A stretch of DNA of 64,000 nucleotides from a virus: positions 62,001-126,000 of IMG/VR virus record IMGVR_UViG_3300011116_000922; one strand, 5' to 3'. Every line of letters begins with the position of its first letter. Within the stretch, counting starts at the first letter, position 1. Positions 8,631-17,411 of the stretch are shown one piece after another. Position numbers and translations under genes: made by a program. A model generated the notes under the pieces. It did not search any database and was not told the origin of the DNA. It was given only the letters and a program-made list of their open reading frames with translations.

Positions 8631-9230
8631 ATGGCAAAACGCATTCAATCAAGAGTGTATCGTAAAATATACGAAGACTTTCATGGTGTCAAAATCCCAA
8701 AGGGATATCATATACACCACATTGATGGAAATAGGTCAAACAACCATCCACAAAATTTGAAAATGCTGACTCCCGAAGAACACCACCAATTACACTTGCA
8801 ACAGGGTGATTCCGTTGCTTGTCGTAGTAAGTTTATACAAGGAGCAGGTTCCGCAGGAAAAATTGGTGGATCGGTTAGAAGTGAGCGAAAGATAAACGCC
8901 TCCTCCGAAAACTTGAAACGAGGAAGGCGTGCGGATTTGGGCGCACAAGCATCTATCGAATCAAGACGAAAAAGCAAAACCTTCTTCTTTTCGGATGAAT
9001 ATCAGAATTCACTACATTCAAAAATGAAAGATAAAGCGATTGGACCATATAGCGAGGCTCAAAGAAATGCCATGCGCGAAATGGGTAAAACCAAAGGTAA
9101 GCGACCAGTATTTCATAACAAGATTTGGAATAGTTCATACGAAGCAAGCATTGATACGGATTTACCCGCAAGCACGATACGGTATCGTTGCAGAAACAAC
9201 ACTTTAGGATGGAGATACGAAGATGAATGA
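8631..9230 (+). CDS. free-standing HNH homing endonuclease
   Basis: 199 aa. The HNH nuclease core is at residues 26-60: GYHIHHIDGNRSNNHPQNL followed by an HHxLH stretch. The C-terminal part has a WNSSYEASID...STIRYRC segment, probably the DNA-recognition helix region. The start at 8631 follows a strong GGAGGAG; an in-frame TTG at 8580 has no such site. It is a selfish element likely to home into related phages at the dut/9223 region. It overlaps the next gene by 8 bases. Confidence 0.85.
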   Translation: MAKRIQSRVYRKIYEDFHGVKIPKGYHIHHIDGNRSNNHPQNLKMLTPEEHHQLHLQQGDSVACRSKFIQGAGSAGKIGGSVRSERKINASSENLKRGRRADLGAQASIESRRKSKTFFFSDEYQNSLHSKMKDKAIGPYSEAQRNAMREMGKTKGKRPVFHNKIWNSSYEASIDTDLPASTIRYRCRNNTLGWRYEDE

Positions 9231-9567
9231 TTACAAAATGACCCGTGACGAACTACTTGCATTTCACGAAGAACTTTGCAAGCAAGCAAGAGAACTGATG
9301 AATCTGAAGAATCGGGACTATGCAGGTGGTGAGGGTCTTGAGCCGTTTGCAAACTTTACCCGTGTTGAGGCAATGGGTATTTGCAAAACCGAGGCTGGTA
9401 TGCTTGTGCGCCTCACGGACAAGATGAGCCGCCTGTCGTCTTTTGTTCGCGCTGGTAAGATGAATGTCAAGGACGAGTCCTTCATGGACACCTGCGTGGA
9501 TGTCATCAACTACATGGTGCTGCTTGCTGCGTATCTGAAGGAACAGGAAGAAAAGAAGGCAAAGTGA
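9223..9567 (+). CDS. DUF1599-like nucleotide-modification-associated protein
   Basis: 114 aa, all helical. The pattern LMNLKNRDYAGGEG, then RLTDKMSRLSSFV and DTCVDVINYMVLLAAYL resembles the DUF1599 family, which shares the MazG-like all-alpha NTP-pyrophosphohydrolase fold and is found near nucleotide-modification genes. An enzymatic role on a modified nucleotide is plausible but unproven. It overlaps both neighbours. Confidence 0.6.
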   Translation: MNDYKMTRDELLAFHEELCKQARELMNLKNRDYAGGEGLEPFANFTRVEAMGICKTEAGMLVRLTDKMSRLSSFVRAGKMNVKDESFMDTCVDVINYMVLLAAYLKEQEEKKAK

Positions 9568-9791
9568 TCCACGAATTTCGCAATCCCCTGCCTGTGGTTA
9601 CCCCAATGGGGGACGGCTACGCCATTTATGTGCGGGACGGCGGAACATGGGAAAATGATATATTTGCGGTGGTTATGTGCCACGGCGGTCAAATATTTCA
9701 TTTCACAAGCAGCCAAATCCGTGTTTTCAAAAATGGAACTTTGGGGATTGTGGTTGACACACAGCCGCCATCGGGTATTATAGAGGCATGA
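9564..9791 (+). CDS. hypothetical protein
   Basis: 75 aa starting at GTG, which overlaps the preceding stop by 4 bases (GTGA). It contains YAIYVRDGGTWENDIFAVV and VFKNGTLGIVVD and looks like a small beta-rich domain. I do not recognise it. The promoter for the next gene lies inside its 3' end. Confidence 0.5.
   Translation: MIHEFRNPLPVVTPMGDGYAIYVRDGGTWENDIFAVVMCHGGQIFHFTSSQIRVFKNGTLGIVVDTQPPSGIIEA
9754..9781 (+). promoter_or_regulatory. sigma70-like promoter, leaderless arrangement
   Basis: TTGACA (9754-9759), a 16-base spacer and TATTAT (9776-9781). The -10 ends six bases before the ATG at 9788, so transcription would start at or next to the start codon. No RBS is present in the gap. Confidence 0.6.
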
Positions 9792-10717
9792 TTCGCCACC
9801 TTGGCTACGCCTGTATGAATCTGTCCCTGTGCGAAGGGCGCAAGGCAAAGGATCGGCTTTTCACCGACCGTACTCTGCGTATGGATCGGTTCTCGCTTGA
9901 GCGGGTGGGGGAACTCGCCGTACTCAATACCGCAGACCTTTTGCCCATCCTGCAATGGAATATTGCAAATGGAATTCGGTTTTTCCGTATTGGTAGCGGC
10001 GTGTTCCCCTTCATGGATCACCCCACACTGCGCTACGCTATTGGCGACCTCCATCCACAGCACGAAGCGGCTATCCGTAAGTCTCTTGCGGACGCGGGTG
10101 CGTATGCCAAGGCACACGGGATGCGCCTGTCGTGCCATCCCGGTCCGTACACTTGCATTGCCTCACCTGATCCGGACACCGTTGCAAAAAGTGTGCAGTG
10201 CTTGAATATGCATTCACTGATTGCCGACCTGTTGGGCTACGGTGACGAGTTTGCCATCAACATCCACATGGGTGGCGTGTACGGCGACAAGCACTCCACC
10301 GCAGGACGGTTCCTGAAGTCATTCTGCGCGTTGGATCCGTCCATCAAGCGGCGACTCACACTTGAGAATGACGACAAGCCCACAATGTGGAGCATGACCG
10401 AACTGTACACTCAAGTTGCCAAGCACTGCCCCATTAAGTTGGTGTTGGATGTTCACCACCACCGCTTCTGCCATCAGAATTCACTGCGCGAAGCCGCTGC
10501 TATGGCATTCAGCACATGGGACGGCTTTTGCGAAATTCCCAAGGTACACTACTCGGAGTCCAAGGCAGGAGCGCGACCGCAAGCCCACTCGGACTATATT
10601 TGTGAAGAAATTCCTCTACTGTCGGATACGGTGGAGTACGATGTGATGATTGAAGCCAAGGCAAAGGACTTGGCACTTCTTGAGTATCGAAAGGCTCATA
10701 CCCCATGTTTGCTGTGA
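9788..10717 (+). CDS. uvsE: UV damage endonuclease (UvdE-like)
   Basis: 309 aa TIM-barrel endonuclease that nicks DNA 5' to UV photoproducts. Visible family motifs are LGYACMN at the start, SCHPGPY, NIHMGGVYGDK, LENDD, LDVHHHRFCH, and HYSESKAG with HSDYI; their His, Asp and Glu residues bind the metal cluster. The length matches the family. It is probably transcribed from its own promoter (9754-9781) as a leaderless mRNA. It gives the phage a light-independent repair pathway besides UvsX. Confidence 0.9.
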   Translation: MIRHLGYACMNLSLCEGRKAKDRLFTDRTLRMDRFSLERVGELAVLNTADLLPILQWNIANGIRFFRIGSGVFPFMDHPTLRYAIGDLHPQHEAAIRKSLADAGAYAKAHGMRLSCHPGPYTCIASPDPDTVAKSVQCLNMHSLIADLLGYGDEFAINIHMGGVYGDKHSTAGRFLKSFCALDPSIKRRLTLENDDKPTMWSMTELYTQVAKHCPIKLVLDVHHHRFCHQNSLREAAAMAFSTWDGFCEIPKVHYSESKAGARPQAHSDYICEEIPLLSDTVEYDVMIEAKAKDLALLEYRKAHTPCLL

Positions 10718-11139
10718 TTCTCGCTACCGTGATTTGCTCTGCTGCCCACCCCGATCAGACGGGCAAGCCGTATCCCGTGCTGCCGCTGTCTGCACACTTT
10801 TATACCGTTGACAACCTGTTGGATGCCATGTACACTGTGGAGTCTAATCGCGGCAAGATTACTGTTGGCGACAACGGCAAGGCAATTGGTCCGTATCAGA
10901 TTTGGCGTGAGTACTGGCAGGACGCTGTTGAGTTCGACAAGACCATCGGCGGCAAGTACGAGGACTGCATGAACAAGGAGTATGCCGAAAAGATTGTTCG
11001 TGCGTACTGGAAGCGATACGCACCCAAGGGTGCAACGCTTGAGCAGTTGGCGCGTATTCACAACGGCGGACCGCAGGGACACACGCGCACTGCAACTTTG
11101 AAGTATTGGAAGAAGATTGTAAAGGAGATGACCAAGTGA
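10705..11139 (+). CDS. i-type (destabilase) lysozyme, putative endolysin
   Basis: 144 aa. A short hydrophobic N-terminus (MFAVILATVICSAA) looks like a signal peptide or signal-arrest-release segment. Residues 38-125 follow the i-type lysozyme pattern: MYTVESNRG with the catalytic Glu46, GPYQIWREYWQDA, and the hallmark ARIHNGGPQG. Most of the cysteines typical of animal i-type lysozymes are absent. It presumably cleaves peptidoglycan at lysis, reaching the periplasm through its own signal. It overlaps the UV endonuclease gene by 13 bases and shares 4 bases with speD. Confidence 0.75.
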   Translation: MFAVILATVICSAAHPDQTGKPYPVLPLSAHFYTVDNLLDAMYTVESNRGKITVGDNGKAIGPYQIWREYWQDAVEFDKTIGGKYEDCMNKEYAEKIVRAYWKRYAPKGATLEQLARIHNGGPQGHTRTATLKYWKKIVKEMTK

Positions 11140-11531
11140 GCAAGCCATTCGGATATTCGTATTACCTTGATATGTACAATTGCCGCATCGGTGCAGCCGA
11201 TGACTTGGAGTTGCACTACCGCTTTCTTGAGCGCGTGGTGGACAAGATCGGCATGACCCGCATGAGTCAGCCCGTAGTCATGCACGGTCCAACGAACCAC
11301 GGCACGGAACTGTACCCCGACAAGGCAGGGGTAAGCGGTTGGGTTCCACTCATTGAGAGCGGAATTCAGATTCACTCAATGGAGCCAAAGCGGTTCATCA
11401 CGCTTGATGTGTACTCCTGCAACAAGTTCGACAAGGACATCATTCTCAACTACGCACGGGAGTGTTTTGGCTTTGAAGGGCACGAAGAGAACTTCTTTGT
11501 ACGCGGCAAGGGATACGGAGACATTGAATGA
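11136..11531 (+). CDS. speD: S-adenosylmethionine decarboxylase-like protein
   Basis: 131 aa bacterial-type AdoMet decarboxylase, the enzyme that makes the aminopropyl donor for spermidine. The self-processing site is kept: LIESGIQIH contains Glu74-Ser75 (cleavage point giving the pyruvoyl group), His80 and then Cys95 in LDVYSC. The GTG start at 11136 is chosen for the AAAGGAG upstream and the GTGA overlap with the lysozyme stop. Phage copies of speD are known from marine T4-type phages; polyamines may help DNA packaging or host metabolism. Confidence 0.8.
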   Translation: MSKPFGYSYYLDMYNCRIGAADDLELHYRFLERVVDKIGMTRMSQPVVMHGPTNHGTELYPDKAGVSGWVPLIESGIQIHSMEPKRFITLDVYSCNKFDKDIILNYARECFGFEGHEENFFVRGKGYGDIE

Positions 11532-12448
11532 GTGAAACCGAAGACGCTTGCCTACGCGAATACGAAAAGAACCACTGTTGGCAATACGACATCCGCCTCC
11601 GCAACCGCGAGGAGGATCTTAAAGCCGCAGGACTCACGGAGGAGGTCGCACAGACCCTCCGTGTTTCGCATTTCACATTCCGCCCCATTACTTCTGCCGA
11701 GGACAAGGCAGAGGCAGTGGAGTTCATCAAGCGTCACGAATGGCTAGGCACTCTTTCGCAGTACACCACGCACTGGTTTGGCGCGTACTACCACGATCCC
11801 GATCAGGGCTTGGTGGGCAAGGACATTCTTGCGGGTGTGTGCTTGATGAATCTGCCCAATGCATTTTCTAAATTGCTTGGGGAAGACACCAAGAAAATCG
11901 AACGGCTCATCAGCCGTGGGGCTTGTGTGTCGTGGAGTCCCAAGAATCTTGCAAGTTCATTTCTTATGTGGTGCTGCGGGTGGATGGTAAAGAATTCGCC
12001 GTACCGCCTGTTTACCGCGTACTCTGATCCCACCGCAAAGGAACTGGGCACGATCTACCAAGCGTGTAACTTCTACTATTTGGGAAATGAAAGCGGAACC
12101 ACCACGCGGTACATCAACCCGTACACGGGCAAAGTGGTGAGCGACCGATTCTTCCGGGTGCGTTCTGCGTACAAGAAGTACGCCAAGGAACTTGGGATCC
12201 CGTGGGAAAAGGATTGGAACAACGATCAGAGTATGCTGTGGGAGAACATCCCGGACAATGTGGAAAAGCAGTTGCGGGAACACTCCAAGAAGAAGCAGCA
12301 GGGTGCAACCAAGATCACCATGCCAAGCAAGCACAAGTATGCGTTCGTGCTTGGTGCAACAAAAGCCGAAACCAAAAAGTTGCGGCAGGAGTTTGAGACA
12401 CGGAACGCAAATATCATCAAGCCGTATCCAAAGGATCGTGGCAAATGA
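11528..12448 (+). CDS. Mom-like DNA modification protein
   Basis: 306 aa. The central region (about 60-200) resembles phage Mu Mom and its relatives, a GNAT-fold group that modifies adenine to resist restriction: HEWLGTL, FGAYY, LAGVCLMNLPNAFSKLLG, IERLISRGAC, then YSDPTAKELGTIYQACNFYYLG. The C-terminal 80 residues are basic and may bind DNA. It overlaps speD and the next gene by ATGA. If active it would modify the phage's own DNA; DUF1599-like 9223-9567 nearby fits that theme. The family call is by motif only. Confidence 0.6.
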   Translation: MSETEDACLREYEKNHCWQYDIRLRNREEDLKAAGLTEEVAQTLRVSHFTFRPITSAEDKAEAVEFIKRHEWLGTLSQYTTHWFGAYYHDPDQGLVGKDILAGVCLMNLPNAFSKLLGEDTKKIERLISRGACVSWSPKNLASSFLMWCCGWMVKNSPYRLFTAYSDPTAKELGTIYQACNFYYLGNESGTTTRYINPYTGKVVSDRFFRVRSAYKKYAKELGIPWEKDWNNDQSMLWENIPDNVEKQLREHSKKKQQGATKITMPSKHKYAFVLGATKAETKKLRQEFETRNANIIKPYPKDRGK

Positions 12449-12981
12449 GTACAGACGAAACATGGTTGCCTCTTAAACGGTTTGGCAAGGTGATTCCCGA
12501 TTATGTCATTTCCGATCAGGGAAGAGTGCGAAAAATAAGCACCAACGAAATTCTCACACCAAACACCACGGGTCAGCCCGACAAGGGGTGGGCAGCACTG
12601 TGCGTCAGCATACGAATCCCGTCTACCGATTTTTTTGGTGAGGAGTACAGGTACGCATCACGCAGCATTACTGTGAGAATTCACAGGCTTGTCATGGAAG
12701 CGTTTCGTCCTATTGACGAATATCCGCCCATTCCCAAGAGTGATTGGGAAGCCGCGCCGGAAAGTGCAAAGCAGTTCATCCGTGAAAGTGTGCTGATAGA
12801 TCACATAAACAACGATCCCCTAGATAATCGTTTGGAGAATCTGCGGTGGATTTCGGCTCTGCAAAATAGCGGAGTGCGAAAGAAAGCCAAGATGTTAAAA
12901 GACGGAATTGAATTGCCGCAAAAGCGTGAAGTAAAAATTAAAGAATCATCAACCTCAACATTAGAAAGTGTATTCGCATGA
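12445..12981 (+). CDS. NUMOD4-HNH homing endonuclease
   Basis: 178 aa. The N-terminus (WLPLKRFGKVIPDYVISDQGRVRK) is a NUMOD4 DNA-binding motif. The HNH core is IDHINNDPLDNRLENLRW at about residues 113-130. ATGA overlaps on both sides show it is fitted into the operon. It is the second homing-type nuclease within 4 kb. Confidence 0.85.
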   Translation: MSTDETWLPLKRFGKVIPDYVISDQGRVRKISTNEILTPNTTGQPDKGWAALCVSIRIPSTDFFGEEYRYASRSITVRIHRLVMEAFRPIDEYPPIPKSDWEAAPESAKQFIRESVLIDHINNDPLDNRLENLRWISALQNSGVRKKAKMLKDGIELPQKREVKIKESSTSTLESVFA

Positions 12982-13244
12982 AGAATAAGTTCAAGCCAAT
13001 TGGAAAGTGGATCGCGGTTCAGACAAACTTGGGCGGCGAAAAGACCACCGAAGCGGGAATCATTTATACGGAGAAGGTGAAGAGCCGACTAATTTGGAGT
13101 ACCGTGGTGGCAGTCAGCCCCGATCTCACCGAGGACATTAAAGTGGGAGACAAGGTGCTTTGGGACTTGACGAAGAACGCAGGTCGCGGGTATGATGGCA
13201 AGGATATGGTTCATCAGGATTGGGTCGAACTCGTAGATCGCTAA
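12978..13244 (+). CDS. GroES-like co-chaperonin (T4 gp31 analogue)
   Basis: 88 aa. It follows the Cpn10 layout: FKPIGKWIAV at the N-terminus, EAGIIYTEK, a STVVAVSPDL turn, DIKVGDKVLWDL and the closing strand DWVELV. The mobile loop is short. T4 encodes the analogous gp31, which directs host GroEL to fold the major capsid protein. The same role is inferred here. It overlaps the HNH gene by ATGA and precedes the polymerase by 9 bases. Confidence 0.7.
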   Translation: MKNKFKPIGKWIAVQTNLGGEKTTEAGIIYTEKVKSRLIWSTVVAVSPDLTEDIKVGDKVLWDLTKNAGRGYDGKDMVHQDWVELVDR

Positions 13245-13253
13245 AGGAGCATC

Positions 13254-15809
13254 GTGGACTTTTACACTTCCGTTGATATTCGTGGCAAGAACATCCTGTA
13301 CCGTGGATGGAAGAACGGGCAGCGGCAGCACATTCGTGTTCCGTTCTGTCCCACTCTGTACATTCCAAGCAACAAGGACAAGACCGAATTCACCACGATC
13401 AACGGCAATCCCGTTGAGCCTGTTCAGTTTGACGGCATTCAGGAAGCGCGAGAGTTTATTGACCGCTTCAAGGATGTGTCCAACTACTCCGTGTACGGCA
13501 ACACGAACTTTGTGTACCAGTACTTGTACAAGGAGTTTCCCAACGAGGTGGAATACAATTTCAATGCCCTGAAGATTGCCAATCTAGACATTGAGACTTC
13601 CTGCGAAGGCGGATTCCCCAATGTGGATTCGCCCATCGAGCGTATCCTTGCCCTTACCGTTTCAATGGGCGGCAAGACCTATATGTTGGGATTGGGAGAC
13701 TTCCATATCGTGGAAGAAGGAGTCCAGTACACGCCATACGAGGACGAGCGCGAAATGATTGCTGCGTTCGTGGAGTTGTGGAAGTGGCTTGATCCCGATG
13801 TCGTGACGGGGTGGAACATCCGGTTCTTCGATATTCCGTACCTTGTGGCACGGATGAACCGCCTTGAAGAAGAGTGGGGAAACTGCCTGTCGCCTTGGGG
13901 ACGGTTGCGGGAAACCAACATCACCCGCATGGGACGGGAGCAGAAGGCATATGTGATTAGTGGCATTGCCCAACTGGATTACTTTGAGTTGTATCAGACA
14001 TTCACCTATGTGAAGCAGGAGTCGTACACCCTGAACCATATTGCAAAGGTGGAATTGAATGAAGGCAAGTTGTCGTATGGCGAGTACGAAACCATTCAGG
14101 AATTCTACACCAAAGACTTTCAGAAGTTCATGGAGTATAACCTGCAAGATGTGCGGCTTGTGGACAAACTGGAATCCAAACTGAAACTCATGGAACTGGC
14201 AGTAGCCTTGGCGTATTCTGCCCATGTGAATCTTGAGGATGTGTTTTCGCAAGTCCGCACATGGGATGCCATTATCCACCACCACTTGATGAGCAAGGGC
14301 ATGGTGATTCCGCAGAAGAAGACCAACGACAAGGACGAGCAGTACGCGGGTGCGTATGTCAAGGATCCCCTTGTGGGCAAGCACGATTGGGTGGTGAGTT
14401 TCGACTTGAACTCCCTGTATCCCCACCTTATCATGCAGTACAATATTTCCCCTGAAACCAAGGATCCCAATCCGGTTTGGAAGCGCGGAGTGATTAGCCC
14501 CGACTCCATCTTGAGCCGCAATCGTGGTCAGCCTGTAACCACATTCATTGATCCTGCGGAATATCTGAATGACGCAAAGCGGTGCAACATGGCTATAGCC
14601 GCCAACGGCGTTGCGTTCCGGCGTGATCGGCAGGGGTTCCTGCCTGAACTCATGGAGAAGATGTACGCAGAACGCAAGCACTACAAGGGCTTGATGATTG
14701 CCGCGCAGAAGCGGTTGGTGGACTTGGACAAGACTGCCCCTGCGGAAGAGCGGCAGCGGATTGAGTACGAGATTTCCAAGTACCACAACTTCCAGTTGGT
14801 TCGTAAGATTCAGTTGAACTCTGCTTACGGCGCAATCGGCAACCAGTACTTCCGGTTCTTTGATGTGGCACTCGCGGAAGCCATTACCCTGTCGGGGCAG
14901 TTGAGCATTCAATGGATTGGTGACGCACTCAACCGCTTCCTGAACAAAGTGCTGAAGAAGGAAGGCGAGGACTATGTGATTGCTTCCGACACGGACTCCG
15001 TGTATCTGCGCCTTGGCGATGTGGTGAAGCAGTCCATCAAGGACGAGAGCGACACGCAGAAGATCGTGGACTTTCTGAACCAGTTCTGTGATCGGGTGCT
15101 TCAGCCGTACATTGACAAGCAGTTCGAAGAACTGGCTTCCATTATGAATGCGTATGCCGACAAGATGGCAATGGGACGCGAAGTCATTGCAGAGCGAGGC
15201 GTGTGGACTGCCAAGAAGCGGTATATGCTGTCTGTGTGGGATACCGAAGGTGTGCGCTACAAGACTCCCAAGTTCAAGATCATGGGCATGGAGACTGCGC
15301 GTTCGTCCACCCCTGCGTATGTTCGCAAGGCTCTGAAGACCGCGATTGAAATGGTTCTCATGCGGGACGAAGCCACGCTGCAAAGGTATGTCCGCAAGAC
15401 CGAGCAAGAATTCAAGTCCTTGCCTGTTGAGGATGTTGCTTCTCCCCGTGGTGTTTCGAATATTCGTGAGTACTCAACGGAGTCCACGATTTACAAGAAA
15501 GCCACGCCCATTGCGGTGAAGGCAGCACTGCTGCACAACAGCATCGTGAAGAAACTGAAACTGGATCGCAAGTATCGTCTGATTGGCGAAGGCGAGAAGA
15601 TCAAGTTCATTTATCTGAAGACTCCCAATCCAATTCGTGAAACCGTTATTGGATTCACCACATCGCTGCCGAAGGAATTCGAACTTCAGAAATACATTGA
15701 CTACGACACCCAGTTCAACAAGACTTTCTTGGAACCACTCCGTGCCATCACCGATGCGGTGGGATGGAATCCCGAGGAAACGAATACTCTAGATTCACTG
15801 TTTGCTTGA
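13254..15809 (+). CDS. 43: family B DNA polymerase (T4 gp43-type)
   Basis: 851 aa replicative polymerase with 3'-5' proofreading. Exonuclease motifs: I LDIET (about residue 110), II GWNIRFFDIPYL, III YNLQDVRLV. Polymerase motifs: A DLNSLYPHLI (about 383), B KIQLNSAYGAIGN (about 518), C ASDTDSVYL (about 577) with the catalytic Asp pair, and the KKRYML motif (about 653). Length is close to T4 gp43 (898 aa). The start is GTG at 13254 behind AAAGGAGC. It lies at the head of the replication operon. Confidence 0.97.
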   Translation: MDFYTSVDIRGKNILYRGWKNGQRQHIRVPFCPTLYIPSNKDKTEFTTINGNPVEPVQFDGIQEAREFIDRFKDVSNYSVYGNTNFVYQYLYKEFPNEVEYNFNALKIANLDIETSCEGGFPNVDSPIERILALTVSMGGKTYMLGLGDFHIVEEGVQYTPYEDEREMIAAFVELWKWLDPDVVTGWNIRFFDIPYLVARMNRLEEEWGNCLSPWGRLRETNITRMGREQKAYVISGIAQLDYFELYQTFTYVKQESYTLNHIAKVELNEGKLSYGEYETIQEFYTKDFQKFMEYNLQDVRLVDKLESKLKLMELAVALAYSAHVNLEDVFSQVRTWDAIIHHHLMSKGMVIPQKKTNDKDEQYAGAYVKDPLVGKHDWVVSFDLNSLYPHLIMQYNISPETKDPNPVWKRGVISPDSILSRNRGQPVTTFIDPAEYLNDAKRCNMAIAANGVAFRRDRQGFLPELMEKMYAERKHYKGLMIAAQKRLVDLDKTAPAEERQRIEYEISKYHNFQLVRKIQLNSAYGAIGNQYFRFFDVALAEAITLSGQLSIQWIGDALNRFLNKVLKKEGEDYVIASDTDSVYLRLGDVVKQSIKDESDTQKIVDFLNQFCDRVLQPYIDKQFEELASIMNAYADKMAMGREVIAERGVWTAKKRYMLSVWDTEGVRYKTPKFKIMGMETARSSTPAYVRKALKTAIEMVLMRDEATLQRYVRKTEQEFKSLPVEDVASPRGVSNIREYSTESTIYKKATPIAVKAALLHNSIVKKLKLDRKYRLIGEGEKIKFIYLKTPNPIRETVIGFTTSLPKEFELQKYIDYDTQFNKTFLEPLRAITDAVGWNPEETNTLDSLFA

Positions 15810-15816
15810 CCGACAC

Positions 15817-15825
15817 CTACATACT
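15817..15825 (+). promoter_or_regulatory. CTACATACT motif
   Basis: Lies in the gap between the polymerase stop and the gene at 15852. It is the same motif as at 8608 and 27309. Confidence 0.3.
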
Positions 15826-15851
15826 ATAACCCTTAACAATGGAGATTTATC

Positions 15852-16187
15852 ATGGCTACCAAGATTTTGAAGATGCGTAGTGGAGAAGAAGTGATCGCAA
15901 GAACCACCGAGAAGTTTGAAGGCGACAAGGTGGTTGCGTATACCCTCAAGAATCCGTGTATGCTTGTGCCCATGCCCGGTCGTGGCAATCAGGGCCCAAG
16001 CCTTGCCATCGTGCCGTGGATGGCATCGGTCAAGCAGGATCAGGGATTTGATATTCCAAAGGATGCCGTGCTGTTCACCGCAGAACCACTGGACGAACTC
16101 GCAAATGAATTTAATAGCGCGTTTGGTTCCGGTCTTGTTGTGCCAACCAAGGACATGGCAGTTCCCTCGCTCAAGTTGACTACTTGA
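15852..16187 (+). CDS. small conserved protein, LSm-like fold suspected
   Basis: 111 aa. The start ILKMRSGEEVIARTTEKFEGD has the strand-turn-strand look of LSm/Hfq-like barrels, and similar small proteins sit near uvsX in marine T4-type phages. No experimentally known function comes to mind. GGAG lies upstream of the ATG. Confidence 0.55.
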   Translation: MATKILKMRSGEEVIARTTEKFEGDKVVAYTLKNPCMLVPMPGRGNQGPSLAIVPWMASVKQDQGFDIPKDAVLFTAEPLDELANEFNSAFGSGLVVPTKDMAVPSLKLTT

Positions 16188-16188
16188 A

Positions 16189-16368
16189 ATGATTCCACCC
16201 GAGGTGGACAAGCCATATATTTGTAACCTCCTGCGGCAACGCAAGGAGTGGTTGCAAAATGAAGTAAAGCGTCTGACCCTTGACAAGTCAGGTTCTTTGG
16301 CTATCATAGAGCAGTATATCCGTGAGATGGAAAACATAGACACACAACGAAAGGCATTGAGCAAATGA
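16189..16368 (+). CDS. small hypothetical protein
   Basis: 59 aa, starting at the ATG at 16189 immediately after the previous stop and ending in an ATGA overlap with uvsX. It is helical and charged (LLRQRKEWLQNEVKRL, then IIEQYIREMEN) with a likely coiled coil. The tight coupling to uvsX on its 3' side supports it as a real gene. Function unknown. Confidence 0.6.
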   Translation: MIPPEVDKPYICNLLRQRKEWLQNEVKRLTLDKSGSLAIIEQYIREMENIDTQRKALSK

Positions 16369-17411
16369 AACTGAAGGACATTCTGAAGGCAGCAGGAAAC
16401 AAGTACGCCACCGTAGCCTCTGACGGCTTGGAGGGCAGCGATGTGAAGGGTTACATCTCCACGGGATCGTATGCATTCAACGCCCTGTTGAGCGGTTCCA
16501 TCCACGGTGGAATGCCTGACAACAAGATCATTGCCCTTGCAGGTGAGCAAGCCACGGGCAAGACCTACTTTGCGCTGAATGTGGTTCGGGAATTCCTGAA
16601 CTCCGATCCCAACGCAATGGTCATGTACTTTGACACGGAGCAATCCATTACATCGGATCTGCTGCGGGATCGTGGAATTGACACCGACCGCGTAGCCGTG
16701 CTGCCCGTGGCTACGGTGGAAGAGTTCCGCCACCAGTGTGTTCTCGCGGTGGACAAGTACCTTGAAGCAGACAAGGACTCTCGCCCACGCATGATGATCG
16801 TGTTGGATTCCCTTGGAATGTTGTCCACCGAGAAGGAAATGAACGACACCGCAGAAGGCAAGAACACCCGCGACATGACTCGCGCACAGGTCACGAAGGC
16901 AGCGTTCCGCGTCCTGACCATCAAGTTGGGTCACGCACGGATTCCCCTGCTGATGACAAACCACACCTACGATGTGGTGGGTGCGTATGTTCCAATGAAG
17001 GAGATGGGCGGTGGTAGCGGTCTGAAGTACGCTGCGTCCACCATCATCTACCTGTCCAAGAAGAAGGACAAGGTGGACAACGAGGTGGTGGGCAACATCA
17101 TTCACTGCAAGGCACACAAGAGCCGTTTGACCAAGCAGGACAAGATGGTGGATGTCCAGTTGAATTTTGAAACAGGACTAAACAAGTATTACGGACTGCT
17201 TGACATTGCCATCAAGTACGGTATCTTCAACAAGGTGTCCACGAAGATCCAGTTGCCTGACGGCAAGACTGCGTTTGAGTCGCAGATCAACAAGAACCCC
17301 GAGAAGTACTACACCGAAGACATCCTGAAGGCTATTGACATTGCTGCCAAGAAGGAGTTCTGCTACGGCAAGGACGAGGCTCAACCCGTTGAGGAAGACA
17401 CCGATGGATAA
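16365..17411 (+). CDS. uvsX: UvsX, RecA-like recombinase
   Basis: 348 aa strand-exchange protein for recombination-dependent replication and repair. Walker A is GEQATGKT at residues 60-67; the Walker B strand is MMIVLDSLG; NHTYDVVG and GGGSGLKYAAS fit the DNA-binding loop region of T4 UvsX. The C-terminal about 30 residues are acidic, as in RecA and UvsX. It is coupled to both neighbours (ATGA upstream, 8-base overlap downstream). Confidence 0.93.
   Translation: MKLKDILKAAGNKYATVASDGLEGSDVKGYISTGSYAFNALLSGSIHGGMPDNKIIALAGEQATGKTYFALNVVREFLNSDPNAMVMYFDTEQSITSDLLRDRGIDTDRVAVLPVATVEEFRHQCVLAVDKYLEADKDSRPRMMIVLDSLGMLSTEKEMNDTAEGKNTRDMTRAQVTKAAFRVLTIKLGHARIPLLMTNHTYDVVGAYVPMKEMGGGSGLKYAASTIIYLSKKKDKVDNEVVGNIIHCKAHKSRLTKQDKMVDVQLNFETGLNKYYGLLDIAIKYGIFNKVSTKIQLPDGKTAFESQINKNPEKYYTEDILKAIDIAAKKEFCYGKDEAQPVEEDTDG

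Noticed and set aside
13662-15407. 581-codon minus-strand open frame
   Set aside because: Antisense to the DNA polymerase gene, whose motifs are complete on the plus strand.
15795-17117. 440-codon minus-strand open frame
   Set aside because: It lies antisense to uvsX and its flanks, has no RBS and no recognisable motif; it follows from codon bias of the real genes.
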